From CAYOUV01 sp964407265 (lineage in GTDB: Bacteria; Chloroflexota; Anaerolineae; Anaerolineales; Villigracilaceae): a stretch of DNA of 64,000 bases. Position numbers and translations under genes: made by a program. Shown piece after piece: positions 32,452 through 39,827 of the stretch. Numbering within the stretch: position 1 is the stretch's first letter; every line of letters starts with the position of its first letter. The notes under the pieces are model-generated. The model did no database searches and had not been told where the DNA came from. It saw only the letters and a list, made by a program, of their open reading frames with translations. The stretch is taken from assembly GCA_964407265.1 (NCBI GenBank), contig CAYOUV010000008.1, positions 10,449-74,448 on the forward strand, written 5' to 3'.

Positions 32452-32670
32452 ATGTCGGAAGACACCAAAATCTGGGAATACCAGGTGCTGACCATCGGGA
32501 GTGCCTTTGGAACCAAGGATGAACACATCCAGGAAACACTCAACGAATGGGGGGCGGAGGGCTGGGAAGTATTCGCGGTCTATACACCCAGTGTCAGCGA
32601 TAAAGTCACGATCGCGGCCAAGCGCCCTTTGAGCATCAATGAACGCCGCCGTCGCTCGATGCCGAGATAA
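32452..32670 (+). CDS. DUF4177-like small protein
   Basis: This 72-residue protein contains KIWEYQVLTIG and IQETLNEWGAEGWEVFAVYT, matching the W-E-Y ... LN-x-x-G-x-EGWE pattern of DUF4177. The tail is basic (ERRRRSMPR). DUF4177 proteins are small cytoplasmic proteins of unknown function. It starts 9 nt after the permease, with AAGGAGC before the ATG, so it belongs to the same operon. Confidence 0.82.
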   Translation: MSEDTKIWEYQVLTIGSAFGTKDEHIQETLNEWGAEGWEVFAVYTPSVSDKVTIAAKRPLSINERRRRSMPR

Positions 32671-32764
32671 GCGTACACCTGTTTTGCAATGCAGTTTGTG
32701 GTTCAGGCAAAGCTTCGCTCTTAATTGGCCTCAAGTCGAAACAGTTGAATTCACAGGAGAAAAT

Positions 32765-33562
32765 ATGCTCGTCGTGACCTACGCCATCAATTTTCTGGGG
32801 ATGATTCTATTCCCCATCCTGCTGGGAATCTACCTGGCCCGGCGCTTTAAACTATCCTGGAAATTATTCCTGGCAGGCGCTCTAACCTTCATTGCTTCCC
32901 AGGTGCTGCATATTCCCTTGCTGCAAGTCCTGACCGCCATGTTCAAATCCGGAGCACTCCCCGCTCCGCCACAGGCCTGGTCGAATCTCTTCAATGCCGT
33001 TCTGCTGGGTTTGCTGGCCGGAATCTTCGAAGAAACAGCCCGATTCATCCTGTTCCGCTACATACTCAAATCAGCGCGTAACTGGCAGGAGGGCCTGATG
33101 GTCGGCGCCGGTCACGGCGGGATCGAGGCCATCATTCTGGGATGCCTGACAGCCGCCTCGTACGTCACCATGTTGGCTTGGCGCAACGGGAACACCTCAG
33201 CGCTGCCCCTTTCCCCGGATCAGCTCGCCGCTTTGAGCCAGCAGGTTTCGGCTTACTGGTCCGCACCAGTCTATTATTCGCTGCTCGGTTTTGCGGAACG
33301 CATTTTTGCCATCTGCATGCATCTCGCCCTGACCATGATGGTATTGCGCAGTGTGGCACTCAAACAACCCGTTTGGTTTTGGCTCGCCTTGCTATGGCAT
33401 GCCGTCATCGATGGTGTCTCGGTCTATTTCCTGCCGATCATTGGGGCGCTAGGGATCGAGGGGATCGTCGGTTTGTTTGCGCTGCTGAACCTGGGCCTGC
33501 TCTTCTGGTTGAGGCCTTCCCTGACTCCGCCCGCCCAACCCGAACCAACCGTCACAGTGTAA
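32765..33562 (+). CDS. YhfC family intramembrane metalloprotease-like protein
   Basis: The 265-residue protein is almost entirely hydrophobic, with about eight membrane helices. Motifs are GIFEETARFILFRYIL (E-E-x-x-R) near residue 84 and GAGHGGIEAIILG (H-x-x-x-E) near 117, with a later His in LLWHAVIDGVSVYF. These are the putative metal-binding residues of the YhfC group, related to CPBP-type proteases. Activity is predicted, not shown, for most members. The frame is open upstream to 32639, but ATG 32765 has AGGAGA upstream and starts at the first helix. It closes the GntR operon and is followed by a terminator. Confidence 0.85.
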   Translation: MLVVTYAINFLGMILFPILLGIYLARRFKLSWKLFLAGALTFIASQVLHIPLLQVLTAMFKSGALPAPPQAWSNLFNAVLLGLLAGIFEETARFILFRYILKSARNWQEGLMVGAGHGGIEAIILGCLTAASYVTMLAWRNGNTSALPLSPDQLAALSQQVSAYWSAPVYYSLLGFAERIFAICMHLALTMMVLRSVALKQPVWFWLALLWHAVIDGVSVYFLPIIGALGIEGIVGLFALLNLGLLFWLRPSLTPPAQPEPTVTV

Positions 33563-33573
33563 TTCAATTTCCA

Positions 33574-33607
33574 AAGCAGGCCGTCTATGAAGAATGACGG
33601 CCTGCTT
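33574..33607. terminator. Intrinsic terminator after the YhfC gene
   Basis: A perfect 12-bp stem (AAGCAGGCCGTC, 33574-33585, with 33596-33607) has a 10-nt loop and is followed by an AT-rich stretch. It lies between two convergent genes and could serve both. Confidence 0.75.
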
Positions 33608-33680
33608 ATATTAATCAATCAAAAGCATAGAACTAATGTTCTATTCGCCAAGGGGAACCAGAACCTTTTCCCTACTTCAA

Positions 33681-35999
33681 TTACACGTCTTTTTCGAGAT
33701 AAGCAACCGCGCGGCCCAGTTCATCATCCATGACCAGTTTTAAATGATGCCCGGTGCGAAAATCTTCAACCGCAATCAATCGCAAGATTTTTGCCAGTGC
33801 CTGGTCGAGAGGGATCCACTCCAGCAAACGACTGGGGGTCTCATAGAAAAACTTTCGATTGAAGACCACATCCTGGTCATCAAGATAAACAGCCAGCGGA
33901 TAGATCTGCGCCTCCATCATGTCCTGGAAGAAATGTGTCCCGAAAGATGGTTCCGGGGCGACGCCAATCCCCTCTCCAGACAGTTCGACCAGGGCACGCG
34001 TATTGTAGATATCGGCATAGCCGATATGCACGCCCAGGTCGGGCGTGGACGTGCCCCAACGTCCAGGCCCCACAGCAATAAAACCCTGTCCTTCCAGCAT
34101 GGTATTCAATTGCCCGATCGCCCGTTCCAGCTTATTCCGCTCGGCTTGTGAAGCCAGACTAAAATAATCCTCCGAAACAAACAGGACAAACCGGATTCCG
34201 GACACATATCCCTTGGGCACCATACGGTGTGAGGAGAAAATAATATTTTCTTCGGCCAGCTCCGAGGGGAGCCGGGCATCCTGTGTGTCCTTGATATGAC
34301 TTTGCGGCCGGCACTGCAGGATGGCAATCTCGATCTCAGGCTTAAGTGCGGACGGATCCTTCACACAAACCGTGAACTCGGTATCGACCGGGGAGTGGTA
34401 ATGCTGCTCCAGCAAGGAAAGCGCCGTGCGCATATATGCCGCAAACGAGGTGCGACGCAACATTTGGTCGAAGGTGATGACCAGCTTTTCAGGCGACACC
34501 ATATTGGTGCGGATTGGCGTCAGGTAGCCATCCTGATCAATTTGCGCGATAAACCGCAGAGGAGGGTAACGGGCAGTCAGTACCTCATTGACCGGCAGGG
34601 TCTTGAATTGATTTTCTTTGAGATCGATCAAATCCACATACTGCTGTGAATAGCGTACGATCGCCTTGACATCTGCAGCCGGATGCAGGAGCGGATGACT
34701 GAGTGCCACCAGCCGGGGATAATCATTGCCAGTCTGATCGACCGCCCGCGTGCCCAATCCCCAAACGATGCGGGCGAAGCCGTCTTCTTTATGGATTTGC
34801 GGAGACCAGCGGTACAAATTACGACTGAAGGCGACTCCCGATCCATGAGGCAGGTAATAGCTTCCAAACTGTTCGCCCTCTACAAATTGGATCAGGATCG
34901 CGATCCTTTCGTCATAGTCAGCCAGATCATTGTGGTGCCGATAGCTGATCACATCCGGATTGACTGCGCTGGCATAGACCTGAGCAATTGCCTGAGTCAA
35001 TGCAAAAAGATTTTCTTCGAACCTCCCCTGATTCGGGCAGAAGATGCTCTCATATTTCCCGGCAAAGGATGTGCCGAAATTGTCCTCCAGTAGACTAGAA
35101 GAGCGGACGATCATCGGCCGCTTGTCGGATTCTTTCAGGACCTCCTTAAGATGCTCGAGGATCTGAGGTGGAAATTGACCTTTGGAAAACTCGGCGCAAA
35201 TCATCGGATACTCCGCCCGGATCTGTTCTTCGGGCTTGTATTTTTGGTCGTTCCAATGCATCAGCCCGTTGTAGGACATAAAATTGTAGAAAACGTCCGA
35301 GCCCAGGTAGTAAGACACCGGCGTCTTGAAGGTCTTTATGACTTCAGGTGAAGCAGTTTCTTTCAAAATGCGCATGGCCAACAGCATACCAGCTGCTTTG
35401 CCACCAATTTTTCCGCCGCCAAATTTGCGACGTCGAATCTCCTTTAAATCCCCCACCGTAAACCAGCGGCGGGCGATTTTTAGATACTCCAGATGATCGC
35501 TGACCATCGTCCGCAGCAGCACCACCTTGATTTCCTGCAAACGCGCTTCGTATTGCCCGCGTTCATCCGGCGGCATGCTTTCGATCATCCCGGCTTGCTC
35601 GAACAGCATATCGTGCGGCGCCAGTTCGGGATTGAACCACACGAAATCGGTCTCGGTATTGCCACGTTCTGCCAGAATATCGCGGACAGTTTGTTCAAAA
35701 TCCTGATATGGAAGGTTGTAGGCGAAATAGAAGTCAGTCAGTGAATCGCGGATACGGCTCAGACGTATCTCCCACAAATCCGACGGTTCTTCGGCAAACG
35801 GATCCTGCAGACCTTCCCGCGATTGCGATTCCATAGCCTTCTGCTGGGCTTCGGCCTCGAATTCCTCCTGGGAAATGATTCCGCGCGAGAACAACTCGCG
35901 GCGCATCCGTGAACGGATCCGGCTGCCCAGGATCGGATATTGATTGAGCGTCAGATAAATATTGAGAATATTATCGGGAGAAGGCGTGGGAAATGTCAT
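33681..35999 (-). CDS. Orphan PEP/pyruvate-binding (PPDK_N) domain protein
   Basis: The 772-residue protein contains the PPDK_N ATP-grasp region: GGGKIGGKAAGMLLAMRILK (about residues 200-220) and RPMIVRSSSLLEDNFGTSFA then GKYESIF (about 300). It also has an uncommon C-terminal block with GPGRWGTSTPDLGVHIGYAD. The swivelling phosphohistidine domain (T-S-H-x-A motif) and the PEP-binding TIM barrel of true PEP synthase or PPDK are absent. It therefore cannot run the complete PEP synthase cycle alone. It may be a standalone dikinase-like regulator or act on another acceptor. The ATG has no Shine-Dalgarno sequence; TAAAAT ends 6 nt before it. The dnaN terminator lies immediately upstream, so it is transcribed separately. 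Confidence 0.85.
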   Translation of the reverse strand: MTFPTPSPDNILNIYLTLNQYPILGSRIRSRMRRELFSRGIISQEEFEAEAQQKAMESQSREGLQDPFAEEPSDLWEIRLSRIRDSLTDFYFAYNLPYQDFEQTVRDILAERGNTETDFVWFNPELAPHDMLFEQAGMIESMPPDERGQYEARLQEIKVVLLRTMVSDHLEYLKIARRWFTVGDLKEIRRRKFGGGKIGGKAAGMLLAMRILKETASPEVIKTFKTPVSYYLGSDVFYNFMSYNGLMHWNDQKYKPEEQIRAEYPMICAEFSKGQFPPQILEHLKEVLKESDKRPMIVRSSSLLEDNFGTSFAGKYESIFCPNQGRFEENLFALTQAIAQVYASAVNPDVISYRHHNDLADYDERIAILIQFVEGEQFGSYYLPHGSGVAFSRNLYRWSPQIHKEDGFARIVWGLGTRAVDQTGNDYPRLVALSHPLLHPAADVKAIVRYSQQYVDLIDLKENQFKTLPVNEVLTARYPPLRFIAQIDQDGYLTPIRTNMVSPEKLVITFDQMLRRTSFAAYMRTALSLLEQHYHSPVDTEFTVCVKDPSALKPEIEIAILQCRPQSHIKDTQDARLPSELAEENIIFSSHRMVPKGYVSGIRFVLFVSEDYFSLASQAERNKLERAIGQLNTMLEGQGFIAVGPGRWGTSTPDLGVHIGYADIYNTRALVELSGEGIGVAPEPSFGTHFFQDMMEAQIYPLAVYLDDQDVVFNRKFFYETPSRLLEWIPLDQALAKILRLIAVEDFRTGHHLKLVMDDELGRAVAYLEKDV

Positions 36000-36005
36000 G
36001 ACTCT

Positions 36006-36011
36006 ATTTTA
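36006..36011 (-). promoter_or_regulatory. -10 element for a leaderless PPDK_N transcript
   Basis: On the minus strand TAAAAT is followed by 6 nt (AGAGTC) and the ATG at 35999. The string from this hexamer to the start is nearly the same as at fmdB (TTAAAAT, then GTCATG). Confidence 0.5.
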
Positions 36012-36016
36012 ACAAA

Positions 36017-36049
36017 AACCGGGGCGACACACAGTGTGTCGCCCCGGTT
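36017..36049 (-). terminator. Strong intrinsic terminator after dnaN
   Basis: A 15-bp stem (36017-36031 with 36035-36049, CCGGGGCGACAC core) has a 3-nt loop and on the minus strand is followed by TTTTTGTT. It ends the dnaN transcript just upstream of the PPDK_N start. Confidence 0.92.
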
Positions 36050-36060
36050 GGATTCACATA

Positions 36061-37191
36061 TTAACCCAGGTGCATCGGCATGATTACATGCAGGAAATCA
36101 TCATCGCCGACTGGACGGACCACCCCTGGGGCATTCGAGGCAGTCGTCTCGATCGCCACATTCGGTGATTTGATCACTTCGAGCACCTCACGCAGGAACT
36201 TGACATTGAAGGCAATCAACAGGCCAACGCCATCAACGGTCGCTTCCACGATGGTCTCATTCTTGCCAGTTTCTTCGGAAGTAGCTGAGATTTCCACCTC
36301 GCTCGATTCCAGATCACCGTTGGATTTGATATCCAAGCGCGCCACGTTGGAGCCCTCGCGCGCAAAGATTTCAGCTTGTTTGCAGGCTTTGAGCAACGAG
36401 GCGGTCGAAACCAGCGTGCGAGACTTGTACGAGCGCGGGATGATCTGCTGATAATCCGGGAAGGTGCCATCGATCAACTGTGAAACCAATTCCACATCCT
36501 TGACTCGGAAGATCACCTGTCCGCGGCCCTTGGGTACCACCATCGAGATCATCTCATCGCCGTCACCGGCAATCCGCGCCAGTTCGTTCAGCGCGCGGGC
36601 CGGGATGATGGCGTTGATCGGGTGCTGGGTGGGGGAAGAAATCGTCGCCTTGCGCACCGAGAGCCGGAAGCCATCCGCGGCAGCCATGGTGATCTGGTCA
36701 TTGTCCACAGTGACCAGGACGCCCATCAGCACCGGGCGGGCCTCGTCGGTCGAGGCGGCCAGCGCGACCTGCTGGATCATCTCGCGAAAATCCACCACGT
36801 TCAGCTGCACTGCGCCTTCCATATCCGGTACAGGCAGAGGCGGAAATTCCTGTGCATCGATGCACTTGATGTCCGTATTGGAAGTACCGCCGATCAAATG
36901 CAAAGTCTGCGAGCTGCTATCCAGGGTCAATGAGACCTGGTCACTGGGTAGTGTATTGATCAGATCGACAAAAGTGCGCGCCGGTACCGTCGTCGAACCT
37001 TCCTCTTCGATCCGGGCCTGGATCCAGCAGGTAATTCCCATTTCCAGGTTCGTCGCGGAGAGCCGCAGGCGACCTTCATCGCTCGCAATTAAAACATTGG
37101 CCAGTACGGGCAGGGTGCTTCGGGGAGAAACAGCTCTGGATACAATCCCGAGACCACGAGCCAGATTCTCTTGCAGGACTGTTACTTTCAT
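36061..37191 (-). CDS. dnaN: DNA polymerase III beta subunit (sliding clamp)
   Basis: At 376 residues this is a full-length clamp of three repeated domains. It starts MKVTVLQENLARGLGIVSRA with the conserved RSTLPVLANVLI segment. The central TMAAADGFRLSVRK and the C-terminal VRPVGDDDFLHVIMPMHLG complete the match. The dimeric ring tethers polymerase to DNA. GAGAGGACAGG precedes the ATG, and TATACT in the 41-nt gap after the DUF5671-like gene could give it its own promoter. dnaA and recF are not in the window, although dnaN is often near the origin; the parS-like sites 5.4 kb away fit an origin-proximal position. Confidence 0.96.
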   Translation of the reverse strand: MKVTVLQENLARGLGIVSRAVSPRSTLPVLANVLIASDEGRLRLSATNLEMGITCWIQARIEEEGSTTVPARTFVDLINTLPSDQVSLTLDSSSQTLHLIGGTSNTDIKCIDAQEFPPLPVPDMEGAVQLNVVDFREMIQQVALAASTDEARPVLMGVLVTVDNDQITMAAADGFRLSVRKATISSPTQHPINAIIPARALNELARIAGDGDEMISMVVPKGRGQVIFRVKDVELVSQLIDGTFPDYQQIIPRSYKSRTLVSTASLLKACKQAEIFAREGSNVARLDIKSNGDLESSEVEISATSEETGKNETIVEATVDGVGLLIAFNVKFLREVLEVIKSPNVAIETTASNAPGVVRPVGDDDFLHVIMPMHLG

Positions 37192-37232
37192 GGCCTGTCC
37201 TCTCGTGCAGTGGAATTACTCAAAGTATATCA

Positions 37233-39164
37233 TTAACCAACAAAGGCTGAGATGATCAGCCCCAGCAGGACCAACGCCAGTTGCAGGGCAAACAAAGCGG
37301 CGAAGACATACATCACGACCGTCCAACCGGATGAACTGGCCGCAGAATGTACTTCCTGCCCTTCGGCCATTTGGCGCACGATTTGGGTCACCTGCCCGGC
37401 CAGCGCTGAGGCAGAGCGCGGCACACTCCCGGCCCAGGCCACATCCGGCGTCTCGTCCGGGATGATCACCTGCCGGCCGTTGAATTCGCGCAGCCATAGA
37501 CGCAGCGCCTCCGGTGGGTTGACCGCCATCGATCCCGGCAGCACGATTGCCTTGACTTGCTGCCTCAGCTGCGGTGGTAACCCCTCTTCCAGATTTTGCA
37601 GAGTGAGGGGCAATTTGGGCAGTTGCTTCTCCAATGCGGAGCGGATCTCCGCTCCCAGCGCAGTCCCTTCTGAAGCCAGGACCAGCACCGGGAATTGGGC
37701 GTGTTTGGAAGCCAGCGCCTCGATCGCCTGCAAGCCGTCGCGCCGTAAGGCCCGCCAGTGATAGGTCAGCAGGACCACGAACAGGGCCAATGCCTGCAAT
37801 GCGTTCAGGGCATCCCCGGAAAAACCTTCCGGGCGTTGTCCCAACAGGGCGCTCAGCAGCAGGAAGACCAGCCGCACGGCCGAGACCATGCCTCCGACCA
37901 CGCCGCCAAACAGCACGAAGTACAGGTAAGCCTTGCGCACCACGGAACGTCGGGCGTGGTCGCCTTCGTCACCGATCGCGAGCGCCTCGTCCTGCATCGG
38001 AGACCAGGCCAGCAGCCAAAGCGGCAGTCCGGCCAGGATCGTCGCCAGCGCAGCCGTCAGCCGCGGGCGCAGCGCTTCAGCCCACAGGCCGATCCCGAGC
38101 GCCGTATCGATCGCGAAGGACAGCAGCATGCTGACGCCGATGAAGGTCGCAACCAGCCCGATCAGCGACAGAATGTAATAGTAAAACCGCCGCAAGCCGG
38201 CTCGCCGCGGGGCATCGGCTACTGCATCCAGATCCCGATTGAGCCAACGGCCGTAGTAAGCCCAGACGCCAGCCAGCGGGATGCCGATCGAGAGCGGACC
38301 ATTGATCTGCTGCATCAGGCCGTCGAAGCCCAGGTGCTCGCCGAAAACCAGCCGCAAGAGCGCGTCGACCACGATCCCGGCGGCCGACAGCACCACGGTC
38401 ACGCCCGCCAGGGACAGGACGTACAGCACTGCCAGACGCATGACGGACCGGCTTTCACCGGCCTGCGAGAGGGAGTTCTGCACGGCCCGCCAGCACCAGG
38501 CCCACAAGGGTGCTCCCAGCACGGCAAAGGCCAGTCCATTCGCCAGCCAGGTTTGATCCACCCTGCCGACCAGGCCCCCGACCGGGCGGGTCAGCACGAA
38601 TTGCAGCAGCTGCTGCAGCCCGGCCACCAGCAAGCCAAGCCCGTACAGGACCCAGATGTAGCGGTAGAGCCGGCGGATGTCGCGCAGGTTATTCTTGGGT
38701 TCGACCGTCGCCCACTCGTCGCGCACCACCAGCAGAAAGTAAGCTGCAATCAACAGGTTCATGGCGATCGCGATCAGGTTGTCGACCCAGTTCTGCCCTG
38801 CACCCAGCACTGCCCGCGAGCTCGAGAACCCGAAGGCCGAGACCAGGGCCCGGTCGACCAGCGCCAGCAGGTTCTGGACCACCGGTATCAACAGTCCCAG
38901 CAAAGCACCATACAGGAAGGCAGCCCGGATGGCGGAAGCGTGTTCCTCCTCATCCCCCCGGGCACTGCGCTGCGCAGCCCACCAGTGCAGGGCGAAGACC
39001 GGCACCCCCACCAGGATCAGGGCCAATCCCTGGGCCAGGCTTTCGACCGTGTTGGACACTGTGGATGAAAAGATCACACGCACCAGCCCGATCAGGCCCC
39101 ACAAAACCACTTCCAGGCTGATGATGGCTACTGCGTAAAAGTAAAGTCGTCGCACTGTCCTCAT
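37233..39164 (-). CDS. Polytopic membrane protein with repeated DUF5671-like helices
   Basis: The 643-residue protein starts at ATG 39164 (AGGAGAG upstream); the longer frame lies inside the preceding gene. About six repeats of a hairpin starting with R-R-x-Y-x-Y are seen, such as VRRLYFYAVAIISLEVVLWG, IRRLYRYIWVLYGLGLLVAG and LRRFYYYILSLIGLVATFIG. This matches DUF5671-type units. After the helices, residues about 510-610 form a soluble segment (FPVLVLASEGTALGAEIRSA, IVLPGSMAVNPPEALRLWL) that resembles an alpha/beta sensor. One terminal helix follows. The function is unknown. It lies between a small anchored protein and dnaN on the same strand. Confidence 0.8.
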   Translation of the reverse strand: MRTVRRLYFYAVAIISLEVVLWGLIGLVRVIFSSTVSNTVESLAQGLALILVGVPVFALHWWAAQRSARGDEEEHASAIRAAFLYGALLGLLIPVVQNLLALVDRALVSAFGFSSSRAVLGAGQNWVDNLIAIAMNLLIAAYFLLVVRDEWATVEPKNNLRDIRRLYRYIWVLYGLGLLVAGLQQLLQFVLTRPVGGLVGRVDQTWLANGLAFAVLGAPLWAWCWRAVQNSLSQAGESRSVMRLAVLYVLSLAGVTVVLSAAGIVVDALLRLVFGEHLGFDGLMQQINGPLSIGIPLAGVWAYYGRWLNRDLDAVADAPRRAGLRRFYYYILSLIGLVATFIGVSMLLSFAIDTALGIGLWAEALRPRLTAALATILAGLPLWLLAWSPMQDEALAIGDEGDHARRSVVRKAYLYFVLFGGVVGGMVSAVRLVFLLLSALLGQRPEGFSGDALNALQALALFVVLLTYHWRALRRDGLQAIEALASKHAQFPVLVLASEGTALGAEIRSALEKQLPKLPLTLQNLEEGLPPQLRQQVKAIVLPGSMAVNPPEALRLWLREFNGRQVIIPDETPDVAWAGSVPRSASALAGQVTQIVRQMAEGQEVHSAASSSGWTVVMYVFAALFALQLALVLLGLIISAFVG

Positions 39165-39175
39165 GGCGCTCTCCT

Positions 39176-39661
39176 CTAATAGGTCGGAGCCGGCTTCGGG
39201 GGAGTCTGGTACCAGTCCCAGCCCCAGTAGGGATAGGGCATCTGCGAGACCCGCCACTCCCCATCCTGCCGGACCAGGACAGCCGTCTCGGTCGAGCGAT
39301 AGCTATCCGCGAAAGGACCGTTGGCGGTGTGCACCACCGAGACGTCCACGTAAGCCTCCTGCCCGCGCAGGTCCACTTTACCGACCTCGATCCCGGTCCC
39401 GCGCAGGTTCAACTGGTTGCTCAAGAAAGCCTGGCGGAACTGGTCGAAGGTCGGCTTGTTGTTTTTCTCGGCCAGGTAGCCGTAGGCGCGCTCGTAATCC
39501 CGCTGATGCAGCGCCAGCGCGTAGTTGTGGACGATCGCTTCGGGCGTGTCTTCTGGCAGGTAGGTCTGCGTATCCTTACGGGCGTAGAAGAGTGCCAGCG
39601 AGAGCACGACCAGGGCGGCGATCGCTACCAGGATGCCGATGAAAAAACGGTCTTGTTTCAT
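39176..39661 (-). CDS. Small anchored protein with NTF2/DUF4878-like domain, unknown function
   Basis: From ATG 39661 the protein is 161 residues. One N-terminal helix (DRFFIGILVAIAALVVLSLA) leaves the rest outside the membrane. The outer part reads TPEAIVHNYALALHQRDYER, then AYGYL and later RSTETAVLVRQDGEWRVSQM, the pattern of small NTF2-like or DUF4878 lumazine-fold domains that occur in many lipoproteins. It ends in an aromatic tail rich in Trp, Tyr and Pro. It lies 11 nt before the DUF5671-like gene and is probably co-transcribed. I do not know its function. Confidence 0.75.
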   Translation of the reverse strand: MKQDRFFIGILVAIAALVVLSLALFYARKDTQTYLPEDTPEAIVHNYALALHQRDYERAYGYLAEKNNKPTFDQFRQAFLSNQLNLRGTGIEVGKVDLRGQEAYVDVSVVHTANGPFADSYRSTETAVLVRQDGEWRVSQMPYPYWGWDWYQTPPKPAPTY

Positions 39662-39698
39662 GAAAACCGCCTTTCGGAATTGGAATAGGGCTGAGTCG

Positions 39699-39727
39699 AT
39701 TGTATAATCTTTAAGGGAAAAAGGCAA
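39699..39727 (-). promoter_or_regulatory. Candidate promoter for the small anchored protein and downstream genes
   Basis: On the minus strand TTGCCT (39727-39722) and TACAAT (39704-39699) are separated by 17 nt, 38 nt before the start at 39661. Confidence 0.5.
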
Positions 39728-39785
39728 TCAGCAAGCCTGGCGCGCAGCCTGACCAGCCGCCCCGCTCCTTTCTCCTTTCCAATTT

Positions 39786-39794
39786 TGGTATACT
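39786..39794 (+). promoter_or_regulatory. Extended -10 promoter of the pepF gene
   Basis: TGGTATACT has the TG-n-TATACT form of an extended -10 element, 33 nt before the ATG at 39828. AGAGGAA serves as ribosome-binding site. Confidence 0.5.
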
Positions 39795-39827
39795 TGCCCC
39801 ATCTCCTAAAAACGAAGAGGAATCCCC

